From: Stenotrophomonas pavanii
Lineage (GTDB): Bacteria > Pseudomonadota > Gammaproteobacteria > Xanthomonadales > Xanthomonadaceae
Reading direction: 5' to 3'
Assembly (NCBI RefSeq): GCF_900101175.1
Contig: NZ_FNFQ01000001.1
Coordinates: forward strand, 186,001-250,000
Length of the DNA: 64,000 nucleotides
The notes below the pieces were generated by a model. That model ran no database searches and was not told where the DNA came from. It saw nothing but the letters and a program-made list of their open reading frames with translations. The position numbers and the translations under genes are program-made. Below are positions 53,633 through 63,206 of this stretch, in pieces. Position 1 is the stretch's first letter; every line of letters begins with the position of its first letter.

Positions 53633-53655
53633 CTCACTCCTCTGCAAGCCGAGGC

Positions 53656-54522
53656 TTATGCCACCGTCGACGCCCGCAGCGCGGCAATGCGCTCTTCCAG
53701 CGGCGGATGGCTCATGAACAGCTTCTTGGCCGTCGAACCGGAAATGCCGAAGGCGGCGATCTGGGTCGGCAGCGTGCTCTGGCCGTGGTTGAGCTGCAGG
53801 CGCTCCAGCGCGGCGATCATCTTCTGGCGGCCGGCCAGCGAGGCACCGCCAGCATCGGCGCGGAACTCGCGGTGGCGCGAGAACCACATCGAGATCATGG
53901 TGGCGAACAGGCCGAACACCATCTCCAGCACGAACACGATGATGTAGTAGGCGAAGCCACGGCCGCCGCCTTCGCGGTTGCCCGACAGCGCGCTGTCGAT
54001 GATGCCGCCGACCACGCGGGCCAGCACGATCACGAAGGTGTTCAACACGCCCTGCAGCAGCGCCATGGTGATCATGTCGCCGTTGGCGACGTGGGCGATC
54101 TCGTGGCCCAGGACCGCTTCGGCCTCGTCCTCGCTCATGTTGTGCAGCAGGCCGGTGGACACCGCCACCAGCGCGTTGTTGCGGTTGGCGCCGGTGGCGA
54201 AGGCGTTGATCTCCGGGCCGTCATAGACCGCCACTTCCGGCATGCCGATGCCGGCCGCCTTGGCCTGGCGCTCGACGGTGGCCAGCAGCCAGCGTTCGGT
54301 CGGGTTGCGCGGTTCGGTGATCACCACCGCGCCGGTGGAGCGCTTGGCCATCCACTTGGACAGCAGCAGCGAGATGAAGGAGCCACCGAAGCCGAAGATC
54401 GCGGCCATCACCAACAGGCCGCTCATCTGGCTTGGATTGACCCCGAGCAACGACATCACGATGCTGGCGAGAATCAGGACCGCGAAGTTGGTCGCCAGGA
54501 ACAGGGCAATGCGGGTAAACAT
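53656..54522 (-). CDS. htpX: Membrane protease HtpX
   Basis: Zinc metalloprotease of the inner membrane that takes part in quality control of membrane proteins. The 288-residue protein has two N-terminal membrane segments, the zinc motif HEIAH at 140-144, later hydrophobic segments, and the third ligand glutamate in [13 protein letters not shown]. Length and order match E. coli HtpX. It is divergent from gluQ. Confidence 0.96.
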   Translation of the reverse strand: MFTRIALFLATNFAVLILASIVMSLLGVNPSQMSGLLVMAAIFGFGGSFISLLLSKWMAKRSTGAVVITEPRNPTERWLLATVERQAKAAGIGMPEVAVYDGPEINAFATGANRNNALVAVSTGLLHNMSEDEAEAVLGHEIAHVANGDMITMALLQGVLNTFVIVLARVVGGIIDSALSGNREGGGRGFAYYIIVFVLEMVFGLFATMISMWFSRHREFRADAGGASLAGRQKMIAALERLQLNHGQSTLPTQIAAFGISGSTAKKLFMSHPPLEERIAALRASTVA

Positions 54523-54615
54523 GGGAAAATCCGGCTCGGAAGGGGTCGATACCGGTCAATTTGCGGCGTGGTCAGCTTGAATTCAAGCGCCAACCTGACC
54601 GACGATTCAGCCAGC

Positions 54616-55551
54616 ATGACCTCCCCCATTCCCTGCGGTCGTTTCGCGCCCTCGCCGACCGGCCTGCTCCACCCCGGATCCCTGCTCGCCGCCTTCGGCA
54701 GCTGGCTGCTCGCGCGCCATCATGGCGGCCTGTGGCGGCTGCGCATCGAAGACGTCGATCCGCCGCGCACCGTGCCCGGGGCCGCCGCGTCACAACTGCA
54801 GGCGCTGGCCGCGTTCGGCCTCGCCCACGACGGCCCGGTCCTGTGGCAGAGCGCGCGTGGCGAGGCCTACCAGGCTGCGCTGGACGTACTGCTGGCCAGC
54901 GATCTGGCCTTCATCTGCCACTGCAGCCGCAGCGAGCTGGCCGCCAACGGCGGCATCCATCACCGCTGCGTTGCGCGGCAACCGCGACCGGACCCTGCCG
55001 TCCGCTTCCGCGTGCCCCCGGGCAGCGTCGTGCACTTCGATGATGGCCTGCGTGGCCCGCAGCGACAGGACGTGCATGCCGAAGTCGGCGATTTCGTGCT
55101 GCGCCGCGCCGACGGTTGCTGGGCCTACCAGTTGGCCGTGGTGGTCGATGACGCCGCGCAGGGCGTGAACGAAGTGGTGCGCGGCGCCGACCTGCTCGAC
55201 TCCACCGCGCGGCAGATCCTGTTGCAGCAGGCATTGGGGCTGGCGGTGCCGCGCTACTGGCACCTGCCGCTGCTGCTCGATGCCACCGGCCACAAACTGT
55301 CCAAGTCGCTGGCATCGCTGCCGGTGGACAGCACACAGCCGGTGCCGGTACTGCGCGCGCTCTGGCAGCTGCTGGGCCAGGCACCGGACGCACTGCAGCA
55401 TGCGCACGACCTGGACACGCTGCTGGCCACGGCCCAACGGCGTTTCGACCCGGCGCGGCTGCCGCGCACCGACATCCTGATGGGAACGGGCCTGCCGCCG
55501 GCCGGCGCACTTTCCGCGCCGATGTTGCAGAATCCCCCTTCCCCCACCTGA
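54616..55551 (+). CDS. gluQ: Glutamyl-Q tRNA(Asp) synthetase
   Basis: A truncated GluRS paralogue that attaches glutamate to the queuosine base of tRNA-Asp. The 311-residue protein has RFAPSPTGLLHPGSL (HIGH region), a zinc site with cysteines in ICHCSRSEL and HHRCVARQ, and the KMSKS-like HKLSKSLAS. It lacks the anticodon-binding domain of full GluRS, as expected. It starts 93 bp from the divergent htpX. Confidence 0.93.
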   Translation: MTSPIPCGRFAPSPTGLLHPGSLLAAFGSWLLARHHGGLWRLRIEDVDPPRTVPGAAASQLQALAAFGLAHDGPVLWQSARGEAYQAALDVLLASDLAFICHCSRSELAANGGIHHRCVARQPRPDPAVRFRVPPGSVVHFDDGLRGPQRQDVHAEVGDFVLRRADGCWAYQLAVVVDDAAQGVNEVVRGADLLDSTARQILLQQALGLAVPRYWHLPLLLDATGHKLSKSLASLPVDSTQPVPVLRALWQLLGQAPDALQHAHDLDTLLATAQRRFDPARLPRTDILMGTGLPPAGALSAPMLQNPPSPT

Positions 55552-55568
55552 TACCCGGACAGCACTCC

Positions 55569-56309
55569 ATGACATCTCGCGTCGCACTGGTCACCGGCGG
55601 AACCGGCGGCATCGGTACCGCCATCTGCCAACGCCTGGCCGACCAGGGCCACCGGGTCGCCACCAACTACCGCGACGAGGCCAAGGCCCGCGCCTGGCAG
55701 CAGGCGATGACCGAGCGCGGCTACCACGTGGCGATCTTCCCGGGCGATGTCTCCGATCCGGACAGTGCCGAAGCGCTGGTGCGCGCGGTCGAGGCCGAGC
55801 TGGGCCCGGTCGAGATCCTGGTCAACAACGCTGGCATCACCCGCGATACCACGTTCCACCGCATGCGCGCGGATCAGTGGCACGATGTGATCAACACCAA
55901 CCTCAACTCGGTGTTCAACGTCACCCGTCCGGTCATCGAGGGCATGCGCCGCCGCGGCTGGGGCCGGGTCATCCAGATCAGCTCGATCAACGGCCTGAAA
56001 GGCCAGTACGGCCAGGCCAACTACGCGGCGGCCAAGGCCGGCATGCACGGCTTCACCATCTCGCTTGCCCGCGAGAACGCCGGCTTCGGCATCACCGTCA
56101 ACACCATTTCGCCCGGCTACGTGGCCACCGACATGGTGATGGCGGTTCCGGAGGACGTGCGCGCCAAGATCATCGCCGACATCCCGACCGGGCGCCTCGG
56201 CAAGCCCGAGGAAATCGCCTATGGCGTGTCCTTCCTGGTGGCCGACGAAGCCTCGTGGATCACCGGCAGCAACCTGGACATCAACGGCGGCCACCACATG
56301 GGCTGGTAA
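55569..56309 (+). CDS. phaB: Acetoacetyl-CoA reductase PhaB
   Basis: NADPH-dependent short-chain dehydrogenase making (R)-3-hydroxybutyryl-CoA for polyhydroxybutyrate. The 246-residue protein has TGGTGGIG at the cofactor site, NNAG, catalytic Ser-Tyr-Lys in ISSINGLKGQ and NYAAAKAG, and ISPGYVATDMV. PhaB resembles FabG; the QYGQANYAAAKAG region and the adjacent phaR favour PhaB. No phaC or phaA lies in the window. Confidence 0.9.
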   Translation: MTSRVALVTGGTGGIGTAICQRLADQGHRVATNYRDEAKARAWQQAMTERGYHVAIFPGDVSDPDSAEALVRAVEAELGPVEILVNNAGITRDTTFHRMRADQWHDVINTNLNSVFNVTRPVIEGMRRRGWGRVIQISSINGLKGQYGQANYAAAKAGMHGFTISLARENAGFGITVNTISPGYVATDMVMAVPEDVRAKIIADIPTGRLGKPEEIAYGVSFLVADEASWITGSNLDINGGHHMGW

Positions 56310-56357
56310 GCCGCGCAGGGGGCCTGGCGGCCACTGCTGCCGGCCCCTGCCACAGGC

Positions 56358-56470
56358 CATGCTGCGCAGCACGCAAACCCTTGCTGCGCAACATGATCGA
56401 GCCTGAAAGCCAAGCCTGGCGGGGGCTGGGGCGGTTGCAACGGCTGCTGCACTGCGCCATGCTGCGCACC
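56358..56470. promoter_or_regulatory. Repeated TGC-rich palindromes, candidate PhaR operators
   Basis: TGCTGCGCAGCA at 56360-56371 is a perfect 12-bp palindrome; TTGC-TGC-GCAA at 56381-56391 is a second; ATGCTGCGCA recurs at 56459-56468. PhaR is known to bind TGC-rich sites and repress its own gene, and phaR starts 24 bp downstream of the last one. Confidence 0.55.
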
Positions 56471-56493
56471 TACTGTGACGAGTGACCGCTTCA

Positions 56494-57021
56494 ATGGCTG
56501 CGACCCGCATCATCAAGAAGTATCCGAACCGCCGTCTCTACGACACCGAGATCTCCAGCTACATCACCATCGAGGACGTGCGCCAGCTGATCCTGGACGG
56601 CGAGGACTTCGAAGTCCGCGACGCCAAGAGCGGCGACGACCTCACCCGTTCGGTCCTGCTGCAGATCATCGCCGACCAGGAGCAGGACGGCGAACCGATG
56701 CTGTCCACCCAGCTGCTGAGCCAGCTGATCCGCTTCTATGGCGATTCCCTGCAGGGCTTCATGGGCAACTACCTGGAGCGCAGCATGCAGGTCTTCCTCG
56801 ACCAGCAGCAGCAGTTCCGCCAGCAGATGGGCAACCTGCTGGGCCAGACCCCGTGGGCGATGATGAACCAGCTGACCGAGCGCAACCTGGAACTGTGGCA
56901 GGAATTCCAGCGCAGCATGGGCAGCGGCTTCGGCGGCCCGCGCCCGGGCGGCACCGGAACGGGAACCGGCAACAAGCCCGGCGAACCGGGCACCGGCACC
57001 GGCGGCAAGACCCGCCGCTGA
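56494..57021 (+). CDS. phaR: Polyhydroxyalkanoate synthesis repressor PhaR
   Basis: A 175-residue repressor that binds DNA and PHA. The N-terminal DNA-binding region is ATRIIKKYPNRRLYDTEISS, followed by the PHB accumulation regulatory domain (LLSQLIRFYGDSLQGFMGNYLE). The tail is Gly-Thr-Pro rich. I prefer the ATG at 56494; a GTG at 56482 would add four residues. It is preceded by TGC-rich palindromes. Confidence 0.92.
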   Translation: MAATRIIKKYPNRRLYDTEISSYITIEDVRQLILDGEDFEVRDAKSGDDLTRSVLLQIIADQEQDGEPMLSTQLLSQLIRFYGDSLQGFMGNYLERSMQVFLDQQQQFRQQMGNLLGQTPWAMMNQLTERNLELWQEFQRSMGSGFGGPRPGGTGTGTGNKPGEPGTGTGGKTRR

Positions 57022-57042
57022 GCTGCAGCACCGGCGGGAACG

Positions 57043-57071
57043 AAAACGGCGCGCCCCTGGCGCGCCGTTTT
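57043..57071. terminator. Bidirectional intrinsic terminator of phaR and the TraB/GumN gene
   Basis: AAAACGGCGCGCC and GGCGCGCCGTTTT pair around a CCT loop, with A/T ends suiting termination from both sides. It lies 21 bp after phaR and 24 bp after the converging gene. Confidence 0.88.
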
Positions 57072-57095
57072 GCTTGGAACCATGCCAACGATGCG

Positions 57096-58058
57096 TCAGC
57101 GTTTCGCCCTGCATGCGGTACACACCCGCTCGACCTTGTAGCCCTTCGCCTTCAGCTCCTCGACCACGCCATCACTGCCCAGCAGGTGCAGCGTGCCGAC
57201 CACCACCAGCGTACCGCCCTGCCCGGCCTGCAGGTACGGCTGCAGCTTGGGTATCCAGGCATCATTGCGCCCGGTGTTGATGCGCTGGTACAGCTGCGGA
57301 TACTGCTGGCGCATTTCGGCGGCCATCTTGGTCCACAGCAGGCGCTCGTCGCCGCGGCGCCATGCATCATGCAGCAGCCGCGCCTGCTCATCGGCCTTGC
57401 CGGCCTGGTCCAGCGCTTCGGCCAGCATCTGCCGCTGCTCCTGCACGGTCATCCCGTCGAGCATGCCGATCTGGGTATCGATGTCCTCCAGGCCCGCCGT
57501 CTTGCGGCCCGTCTTCTGCGCACGCTCCATGAAGTGGCGGTCCAGGCCCAGCGCCGGGTCCAGGCCCAGCTTCTGCATCTGCCCGACCGAAATGCTCAGG
57601 CCGACGAACCAGGGCTTCATGCCCTGCATCTGCGCCAGCGGCAACTGGTTCTGCGCAGCGAAGGCCTGCAGCTTCTGCCAGGTCGCCGCATCCAGATCAC
57701 GCTTGAGCTCGCTGCCATCGGTGCGGGTCGCGGCCTGCACCATGCGGCTGGCCAGCTGTGGCGACTGCATGTCTTCCGGCGACAGCTCGAACACCACCCG
57801 CTGCGAGGCCTCGAATGCCTGTTCGACATCGGGCGACAGCGGGTAGTCCTGCGGTTTAAGCAGGTGGAACGACCCCAGCAGGTACACGCGGGCATCGCCC
57901 GGGCCGGTGACTTTCCACAACAGCGGCACGGGCGGCTTGGCCGCCGTTGCGGTCGCGGCCGCCGCGGGGGCGGCCTGGGCATCGCGGGCGGCGGCCAGGG
58001 GTGCGACCGCGCAGGCCGCCAGCAGCAGCGCGGCACGGAACAGGTGGTTGATCGGCAT
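57096..58058 (-). CDS. TraB/GumN family secreted protein
   Basis: A 320-residue protein with signal peptide (about 1-28) and an Ala-rich linker. The family motif GSFHLL is present after LWKVTGPGDARVYLL, and its partner GTLHLLG near the C-terminus; both carry the glycine and histidine of the proposed metalloprotease fold shared with TIKI proteins. GumN sits beside the xanthan gum genes in Xanthomonas, but no gum genes are here. The C-terminus CTACRAKR adds a cysteine pair. Confidence 0.87.
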   Translation of the reverse strand: MPINHLFRAALLLAACAVAPLAAARDAQAAPAAAATATAAKPPVPLLWKVTGPGDARVYLLGSFHLLKPQDYPLSPDVEQAFEASQRVVFELSPEDMQSPQLASRMVQAATRTDGSELKRDLDAATWQKLQAFAAQNQLPLAQMQGMKPWFVGLSISVGQMQKLGLDPALGLDRHFMERAQKTGRKTAGLEDIDTQIGMLDGMTVQEQRQMLAEALDQAGKADEQARLLHDAWRRGDERLLWTKMAAEMRQQYPQLYQRINTGRNDAWIPKLQPYLQAGQGGTLVVVGTLHLLGSDGVVEELKAKGYKVERVCTACRAKR

Positions 58059-58060
58059 CG

Positions 58061-58990
58061 TCAGCCTTCTCCTTCAGGCAGGTGGTACGCCTTTTCGCCC
58101 GCTTCCACGCGCAGGTCCAGCCGGTTCTCCGGCGGTGCCAGCGGACAGGTGGCGTAGGCGGTGAACGCGCACGGCGGGTTGTAGGCATGGTTGAAATCGA
58201 TGCGCAGCGTGCCGTCGGCGGCAGGTGCATCGGTATCCAGGTAGCGACCGGCCGGATAACTGCCGTGGCCGCTGGTGCGGTCGGCGAAGATCAGGAACAG
58301 CGGCTGCCCGGGCGCACCGATGGCTTCCAGGCGCCAGCTGCGACCATCGCGCTCGAACTCGACCGCACCAGCGTTGGGCATCTCGGTGGTCAAGCCGGTG
58401 ATGTCGACGATGGGGATCGTCTTGCCCGGCGGATGCGCGATGAAGCGCGCCTGCACCTGCCAGTCCGCCCCGCCCGGCCAATACTGCAGGCCGGCAAAAT
58501 CACGGCGCGCCGCCGCATCGGCGTGCTTGACCCGCAGCGCATCACGCGGCCCGCGACGGATGATGCTGAGCTGGCCCTTGCCGCCATCGAACGCCAGCAG
58601 TGTCGGCTGCGCGTCCTTGTCGGTGTCGACGCGGATGCGGCCGCGCACCGGCTGGCCCTCATGGCTGACGTCGACGCCGGTCTCTGGCGTGAACCACCAC
58701 TGCGTGCCCTCGCGGCGCAGCAGGCCCAGCTTGTCCGGTCCGACCGCCAGGCGGATGCCATTGGTCGCACCGCTGCCGACGAAGTGCGACGTGTTCTGCA
58801 GCCAGTGCAGGCCCACCAGCGCCGTCCAGCCATCGGGCCGGGTCAGGTCCTGGTAGCGCGCCACGCGCCATTGCTGCTGCGCGGCCGCGTAGGCCGGATC
58901 TTCAGTGACCGCTGGCGCCGCCGGCGGCGCCGGGCTGCAGGCGGCCAACATCCAGGCGGCCAGCAGGCCCGCCATTCCCCGATAACGCAT
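58061..58990 (-). CDS. DUF1684 lipoprotein
   Basis: A 309-residue predicted lipoprotein: the signal peptide ends in the lipobox LAAC with Cys18. The body matches DUF1684: DGWTALVGLHWLQNTSHFVGS, RTSGHGSYPAGRYLDTD and FNHAYNPPCAFTAYATCPLAPPENRL. The domain has conserved aromatic and acidic residues but no known reaction. It lies 11 bp downstream of mutL on the same strand. Confidence 0.85.
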   Translation of the reverse strand: MRYRGMAGLLAAWMLAACSPAPPAAPAVTEDPAYAAAQQQWRVARYQDLTRPDGWTALVGLHWLQNTSHFVGSGATNGIRLAVGPDKLGLLRREGTQWWFTPETGVDVSHEGQPVRGRIRVDTDKDAQPTLLAFDGGKGQLSIIRRGPRDALRVKHADAAARRDFAGLQYWPGGADWQVQARFIAHPPGKTIPIVDITGLTTEMPNAGAVEFERDGRSWRLEAIGAPGQPLFLIFADRTSGHGSYPAGRYLDTDAPAADGTLRIDFNHAYNPPCAFTAYATCPLAPPENRLDLRVEAGEKAYHLPEGEG

Positions 58991-59001
58991 CGATGCTCCC
59001 C

Positions 59002-60900
59002 TCAACGTCCGCGCAGGAACCAGCGGTCGATCTCCGCCAGCGAAAAACGGGCCCAGGTGGGCCGGCCGTGGTTGCACTGGCCGGACCGCTCGGTGATCTC
59101 CATGTCGCGCAGCAGCGCGTTCATTTCCGGCACGGTCAGGCGCCGGTTGGCGCGCACCGCGCCATGGCAGGCCATGGTCGACAGCAGTTCGTCGCGGGCA
59201 CTGGCCACGCGGCGGCTCTGCCCATGCTCTCGCAGGTCGGTCAGCACGTCGCGCAGCAGCCCTTCCGGTTCGGCATGCGCCAGCAGCGCCGGAATGCTGC
59301 GCACATGCAGCGAACCGGGGCCGGCACGCGTCACCTCGAAGCCGAGCGCCGCCAGGGTTTCGGCTTCGCTTTCGGCGGTATCCGCCTCGCGCTCGCCCAC
59401 CGCCAGGGTGATCGGCACCAGCAGCGGCTGCGACTGCAGGCCGATGCCATCGTGCGCGTTCTTCAGGCGCTCGTAGCCGATGCGTTCGTGGGCCGCATGC
59501 ATGTCGACCACGATCAGGCCTTCGGCGTTCTCGGCCAGGATGTAGATGCCGTGCAGCTGCGCGATCGCATAGCCCAGCGGCGGCACGCCCGCGTCGGCGC
59601 TGGTCACCGGCAACCCGTTCTCGCTCGGCATCGGCGGCAGTGCCACTGCACGTTCGGCGCCTGCCGGCGTGGCATACAGCGCCGCATAGGAAGCCGGCGC
59701 GTCGGCCACCTGCAGGCCCAGCGGCTGCTGCGGTCGCCATCCGGAAAAGCCACCACCGCCTCCACCGGAGCCAGCCCCGGGTGCCGGGCCGCGCACCAGC
59801 CCGAAAGCGGAGGCGCCCGATGCGGTGGGCACGGCCGTGGCATCCACCGGCTGCGCAGCACCGGCACCGATCTCCTGCGCCGACATGCCCGCGCGGGTAT
59901 CGGCCAGTGCATCCTTCAACGTGCGATAGACGAAGTCATGGACCAGCCGCGAATCGCGGAAGCGCACCTCGTGCTTGGCCGGATGCACGTTGACATCGAC
60001 GCGGGTCGGGTCCAGCTCGAGGAACAGCACATACGCCGGCTGGCGGCCGTGGTACAGCACGTCGCCGTAGGCCATCTTCACCGCGTGGGCCACGCTACGG
60101 TCACGCACCGAACGGCCGTTGACATACAGGTACTGCTGGTCGGCGCTGGCGCGCGAATAGTGCGGCTGCGCGATCCAGCCGTGCAGGCGCAGGCCGGCGC
60201 CGCTGTGGTCCACGCGCACCGCCTGGTTGGCGAAATCCTCGCCCAGCGTTTCGGCAAGGCGCGCGTCGGAATACAGATCGCCCGGCTTGTAGCGGCGCGA
60301 GGCCTTGCCGTTGTGCGACACGCGCAGTTCGACATCCGGCCGCGCCAGCGCCAGCGACCGCAGCCATTCTTCGATATGGCCCAGTTCGGTGCGCTCGGCG
60401 CGCAGGAACTTGCGCCGCGCCGGCACGTTGTAGAACAGCTCGCGCACTTCCACGGTGGTGCCCGGCGCATGCGCGCGGGGCGTCACCTCGCCGATCTTGC
60501 CGCCTTCGATCTGCAGCGCCGAGCCGTGCTCGTCGTGCGCGCGGCGCGAGCACAGGGTGAAGCGGCTGACCGACGCGATCGACGGCAGCGCTTCACCCCG
60601 GAAGCCGAGCGTGGCCACCGATTCGAGATCGTCCAGGTCGGCGATCTTGCTGGTGGCGTGCCGCGACACCGCCAGCGGCAGTTGTTCTGGCGCGATGCCG
60701 CTGCCGTTGTCGCGGATGCGGATCAGGCGCACGCCGCCCTCTTCAAGATCGATATCAACGCGGCTGGCGCCCGCGTCGATCGCGTTCTCGACCAGCTCCT
60801 TGACCACCGACGCGGGCCGTTCGACCACTTCGCCAGCGGCGATCTGGTTGATCAGGATGTCCGGCAACGGCCGGATCGGACGCGGACCGGGCGCACTCAT
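59002..60900 (-). CDS. mutL: DNA mismatch repair protein MutL
   Basis: Links MutS to strand removal. The 632-residue protein has the GHKL ATPase motifs [20 protein letters not shown] and GFRGEAL, a Gly-rich linker (about 370-430), and a C-terminal domain with [12 protein letters not shown] at 466-477, ACHGAVRAN near 577 and CNHGRPT near 609. These match the endonuclease motifs of MutH-independent MutL, with Met in place of Gln in the first. The ATG at 60900 starts [14 protein letters not shown]. Confidence 0.94.
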   Translation of the reverse strand: MSAPGPRPIRPLPDILINQIAAGEVVERPASVVKELVENAIDAGASRVDIDLEEGGVRLIRIRDNGSGIAPEQLPLAVSRHATSKIADLDDLESVATLGFRGEALPSIASVSRFTLCSRRAHDEHGSALQIEGGKIGEVTPRAHAPGTTVEVRELFYNVPARRKFLRAERTELGHIEEWLRSLALARPDVELRVSHNGKASRRYKPGDLYSDARLAETLGEDFANQAVRVDHSGAGLRLHGWIAQPHYSRASADQQYLYVNGRSVRDRSVAHAVKMAYGDVLYHGRQPAYVLFLELDPTRVDVNVHPAKHEVRFRDSRLVHDFVYRTLKDALADTRAGMSAQEIGAGAAQPVDATAVPTASGASAFGLVRGPAPGAGSGGGGGGFSGWRPQQPLGLQVADAPASYAALYATPAGAERAVALPPMPSENGLPVTSADAGVPPLGYAIAQLHGIYILAENAEGLIVVDMHAAHERIGYERLKNAHDGIGLQSQPLLVPITLAVGEREADTAESEAETLAALGFEVTRAGPGSLHVRSIPALLAHAEPEGLLRDVLTDLREHGQSRRVASARDELLSTMACHGAVRANRRLTVPEMNALLRDMEITERSGQCNHGRPTWARFSLAEIDRWFLRGR

Positions 60901-60953
60901 GGGTGGTGATGGGCAGCAGACTTCATGGGTCGATGATAGCGGAGGCTGCGCAC

Positions 60954-61024
60954 GTAGAGTCGACTGCTCTTCGCCGGGCACCGCCCCCGCGCTGCGCGCG
61001 TAGTCGACTGACAGTCGACGCTAC
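60954..61024. repeat. GTAG-type REP cluster between mutL and the amidase gene
   Basis: GTAGAGTCGACTG at 60954 faces a right unit GTAGTCGACTGACAGTCGAC followed by GCTAC (61000-61024). The core is GTCGACTG rather than GCCGGCC, a further subtype. Confidence 0.75.
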
Positions 61025-61032
61025 AGAAAGCG

Positions 61033-61055
61033 GTAACCCGCCTTCGGCGGGTTAC
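61033..61055 (-). terminator. Hairpin overlapping the amidase stop codon
   Basis: GTAACCCGCC and GGCGGGTTAC form a perfect 10-bp stem around TTC. The amidase TAA stop is part of the stem. Only a short T-tract follows on the minus strand, so termination may be weak. Confidence 0.6.
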
Positions 61056-62641
61056 TTGCTGCCGCCGGCCATGGTGCCGGCCGCGTCGATCTCGGCCTGG
61101 GCGCGGGCGGCATACAGCGTACCCGGCGGCGGCTGGCGGCTGAAGAAGGTGTGCACGCCATCCAGCACCGCGCCCGCGACCTTGCGCTGGTAGGCCGGGT
61201 CCATCAGGCGGCGCTCTTCATCCGGATTGGAGATGAACGCGGTTTCCACCAGCATCGCCGGCATGTCCGACGTGCGCAGCACGGCGAAGTTGGCGCGCTC
61301 GATGTTCGGCTTGTGGTTGTTGCCGATCCGCTTCAGGCCACCCAGCACATGACCGGCCGCGTCTTCCGACGCCTTCATGTAGCCGCTCTGCGCCAGATCC
61401 AGCAGCACGTTGGCCAGGGTGCCCTCGGTCTGCTGCAGGCGCACGCCGCCGACCAGGTCGGCCGCGTTTTCCTTGTCGGCCAGCCAGCGGGCGCGCTGCG
61501 AAGACGCACCCTTGGTCGACAGCACGTAGACCGACGAGCCGGTGGCGGATCGATTCTCGGCCGCATCGGCGTGGATCGAGATGAAGATGTCGGCCTTGTT
61601 GGCGCGCGCCTTCTGCGCACGCATCGGCAGCGGGATGAACACGTCGCTGTCGCGCGTCAGGTAAGCCTTCAGGCCCGGCGTGGCGTTGACCTGCCGGGCC
61701 AGTTCGCGCGCCACCGCCAGGGTGACGTCTTTCTCACGCTTGCCGGTCGGGCCGATCGCGCCCGGGTCCTGGCCACCGTGACCGGGATCGATCGCCACCA
61801 CCAGGTGGCGCATGCCCGGCTGCATGCGGATGCGCGAGGCATCGCTGGGCATGGCCGGACGCGGCGGCTCGACCGGCGTCGGCGTCGGCGCCGGTGCCGG
61901 AACCGTGGACGGCGGCGTGGTTACCACCGCAGCGGTGCGCTGGCCAGCGAGGATCGCGGCCGGGGACGACGAAGGGCTGCTGCTGGCCGTGACCCCGGCC
62001 GCAGCGACCTGGGCCGGCGCGGTGGACGGCGCCGGCGTCGGCGCGGCCGGTGCGGCGGCCGTGGCGCTGGCCTGCTGCTGGACCTGCGCGGTCAGCAGGG
62101 CGGTGGCACGTGCAGCATCGGTACGCGACGAAGCGTTGGCAACCGGGCTGGACGCGGCCGGAGCGGGTGCGGGCGCAGCCCCCGCAGCAGGCGCCTGCGA
62201 GTGCACGGCCGGCGTTGCCGCCGGGCGGCTGGCGGCCACGGCCGGGCCATCACCCGGCCATTCGATCACCAGCTTGGATTCATTGCCCTCGCGCTGCATC
62301 TGCGGGCGGAACGGGGCCACCGATTCGGCGAGGTCGAAGACGACACGGAACGTCCCCGGAACCGGCTGCCCGGTACGCACCGCCGTGACCACGCCTTGCG
62401 CGGCCGGCATCTTCAGGTTGCGTATCGCGCTGGAGTCGGGGAAATCGACCACCAGGCGGTTCGGGCTGGCCAGCGACAGGGTCTTGTAGCCGCCACTGCC
62501 CACCAGCGAGATCTCCGCGCGGGTGCCGGTGGCGCCGGTATTCAGCAGCACCTGGCGGACTTCGCCCGCCCACGCACTGACGCTCGCCAGACCCAGTCCG
62601 ACGGCGGCACAGATGGCGATGAGACGGTTCCCCGGGCGCAT
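61052..62641 (-). CDS. amiC: N-acetylmuramoyl-L-alanine amidase (AmiC/AmiB type)
   Basis: Periplasmic zinc amidase that splits septal peptidoglycan. The 529-residue protein has a signal peptide (about 1-25), an AMIN domain (about 28-128), a long Ala/Pro/Ser linker (about 135-270) and an Amidase_3 domain from about 280 with IDPGHGGQDPGA, the glutamate in GKREKDVTLA, SIHADA and VETAFISNPDEE. The position tsaE-ami-mutL is the E. coli amiB arrangement, so amiB is an alternative name. No LysM domain is present. Confidence 0.92.
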   Translation of the reverse strand: MRPGNRLIAICAAVGLGLASVSAWAGEVRQVLLNTGATGTRAEISLVGSGGYKTLSLASPNRLVVDFPDSSAIRNLKMPAAQGVVTAVRTGQPVPGTFRVVFDLAESVAPFRPQMQREGNESKLVIEWPGDGPAVAASRPAATPAVHSQAPAAGAAPAPAPAASSPVANASSRTDAARATALLTAQVQQQASATAAAPAAPTPAPSTAPAQVAAAGVTASSSPSSSPAAILAGQRTAAVVTTPPSTVPAPAPTPTPVEPPRPAMPSDASRIRMQPGMRHLVVAIDPGHGGQDPGAIGPTGKREKDVTLAVARELARQVNATPGLKAYLTRDSDVFIPLPMRAQKARANKADIFISIHADAAENRSATGSSVYVLSTKGASSQRARWLADKENAADLVGGVRLQQTEGTLANVLLDLAQSGYMKASEDAAGHVLGGLKRIGNNHKPNIERANFAVLRTSDMPAMLVETAFISNPDEERRLMDPAYQRKVAGAVLDGVHTFFSRQPPPGTLYAARAQAEIDAAGTMAGGSK

Positions 62642-62723
62642 GGCTCAGGATTCAATCACCGCGCTGAACGGAATGCAACACCTTTTTCCTTAATAATCCG
62701 TAACCTGCCGATGTTTGTTCTCG

Positions 62724-63206
62724 TCAGCCGACAGAAATGGCCTGCAAGTCACCACCGCTGGGCAGCCGCGTGAGCCATTCACGACCCACGTCGCTGGCTC
62801 CAGTGAGACGGACGCGACGCCCCGTTCCTTCGATCTCCAGCGCCACCACCAGGTCGGTTGGCGGCAGCGCACCGGCGCCCCGCTCGGGCCATTCGACCAG
62901 CCACAGCACCGCGCTGCCTTCGTCCAGGCCGAGGAAATCCAGCTCACCGGCCTGGCCGATGCGGTACAGGTCCAGGTGCCAGGCCTCACCACCGGTGGCC
63001 AGCGGATAGCGCTCGACCAGGGTGTAGGTGGGGCTGCGGATGGCGCCCTGCACGCCCAGCGCGCGCAGCAGCGCGCGGGCCGTGGTGGACTTGCCGGCCC
63101 CCAGGTCGCCGCGCAGTTCGACCAGCGCCTGCGGCGGGCGGGTCGCCGCCAGCCACTGCCCGAGCAGTTCGGTGGCATCGCTGTCGGCAAGGAAGAAATC
63201 GGTCAT
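62724..63206 (-). CDS. tsaE: tRNA t6A biosynthesis ATPase TsaE
   Basis: Part of the TsaBDE complex that makes threonylcarbamoyladenosine at position 37 of ANN-decoding tRNAs. The 160-residue protein has Walker A GDLGAGKST at 33-41, SPTYTLVERY and HLDLYRIGQAGELDFLGLDE, and LVEWPERG. The start overlaps the nnr stop by ATGA. Confidence 0.95.
   Translation of the reverse strand: MTDFFLADSDATELLGQWLAATRPPQALVELRGDLGAGKSTTARALLRALGVQGAIRSPTYTLVERYPLATGGEAWHLDLYRIGQAGELDFLGLDEGSAVLWLVEWPERGAGALPPTDLVVALEIEGTGRRVRLTGASDVGREWLTRLPSGGDLQAISVG

Larger units (their letters stand above)
52985..53655. other. Gene-free 670-bp region holding an inverted pair of structured repeats
   Basis: Between convergent suhB and htpX. 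It consists of repeat copy B, a spacer with a REP unit, inverted copy C and the htpX terminator. Reading frames crossing it encode low-complexity peptides shared only because the DNA repeats are shared; I do not call genes here. Confidence 0.75.

Noticed and set aside
53173..53637. Open frames within the 53 kb inverted repeat (peptides with FFARAKKVTKET-like stretches)
   Set aside because: The peptides are similar to each other only because the DNA is repeated; different frames are open in different copies and no ribosome sites are seen.
58061..59740. Extended reading of the DUF1684 gene into mutL sequence
   Set aside because: The upstream part is the off-frame of mutL; the lipoprotein signal at 58990 marks the true start.
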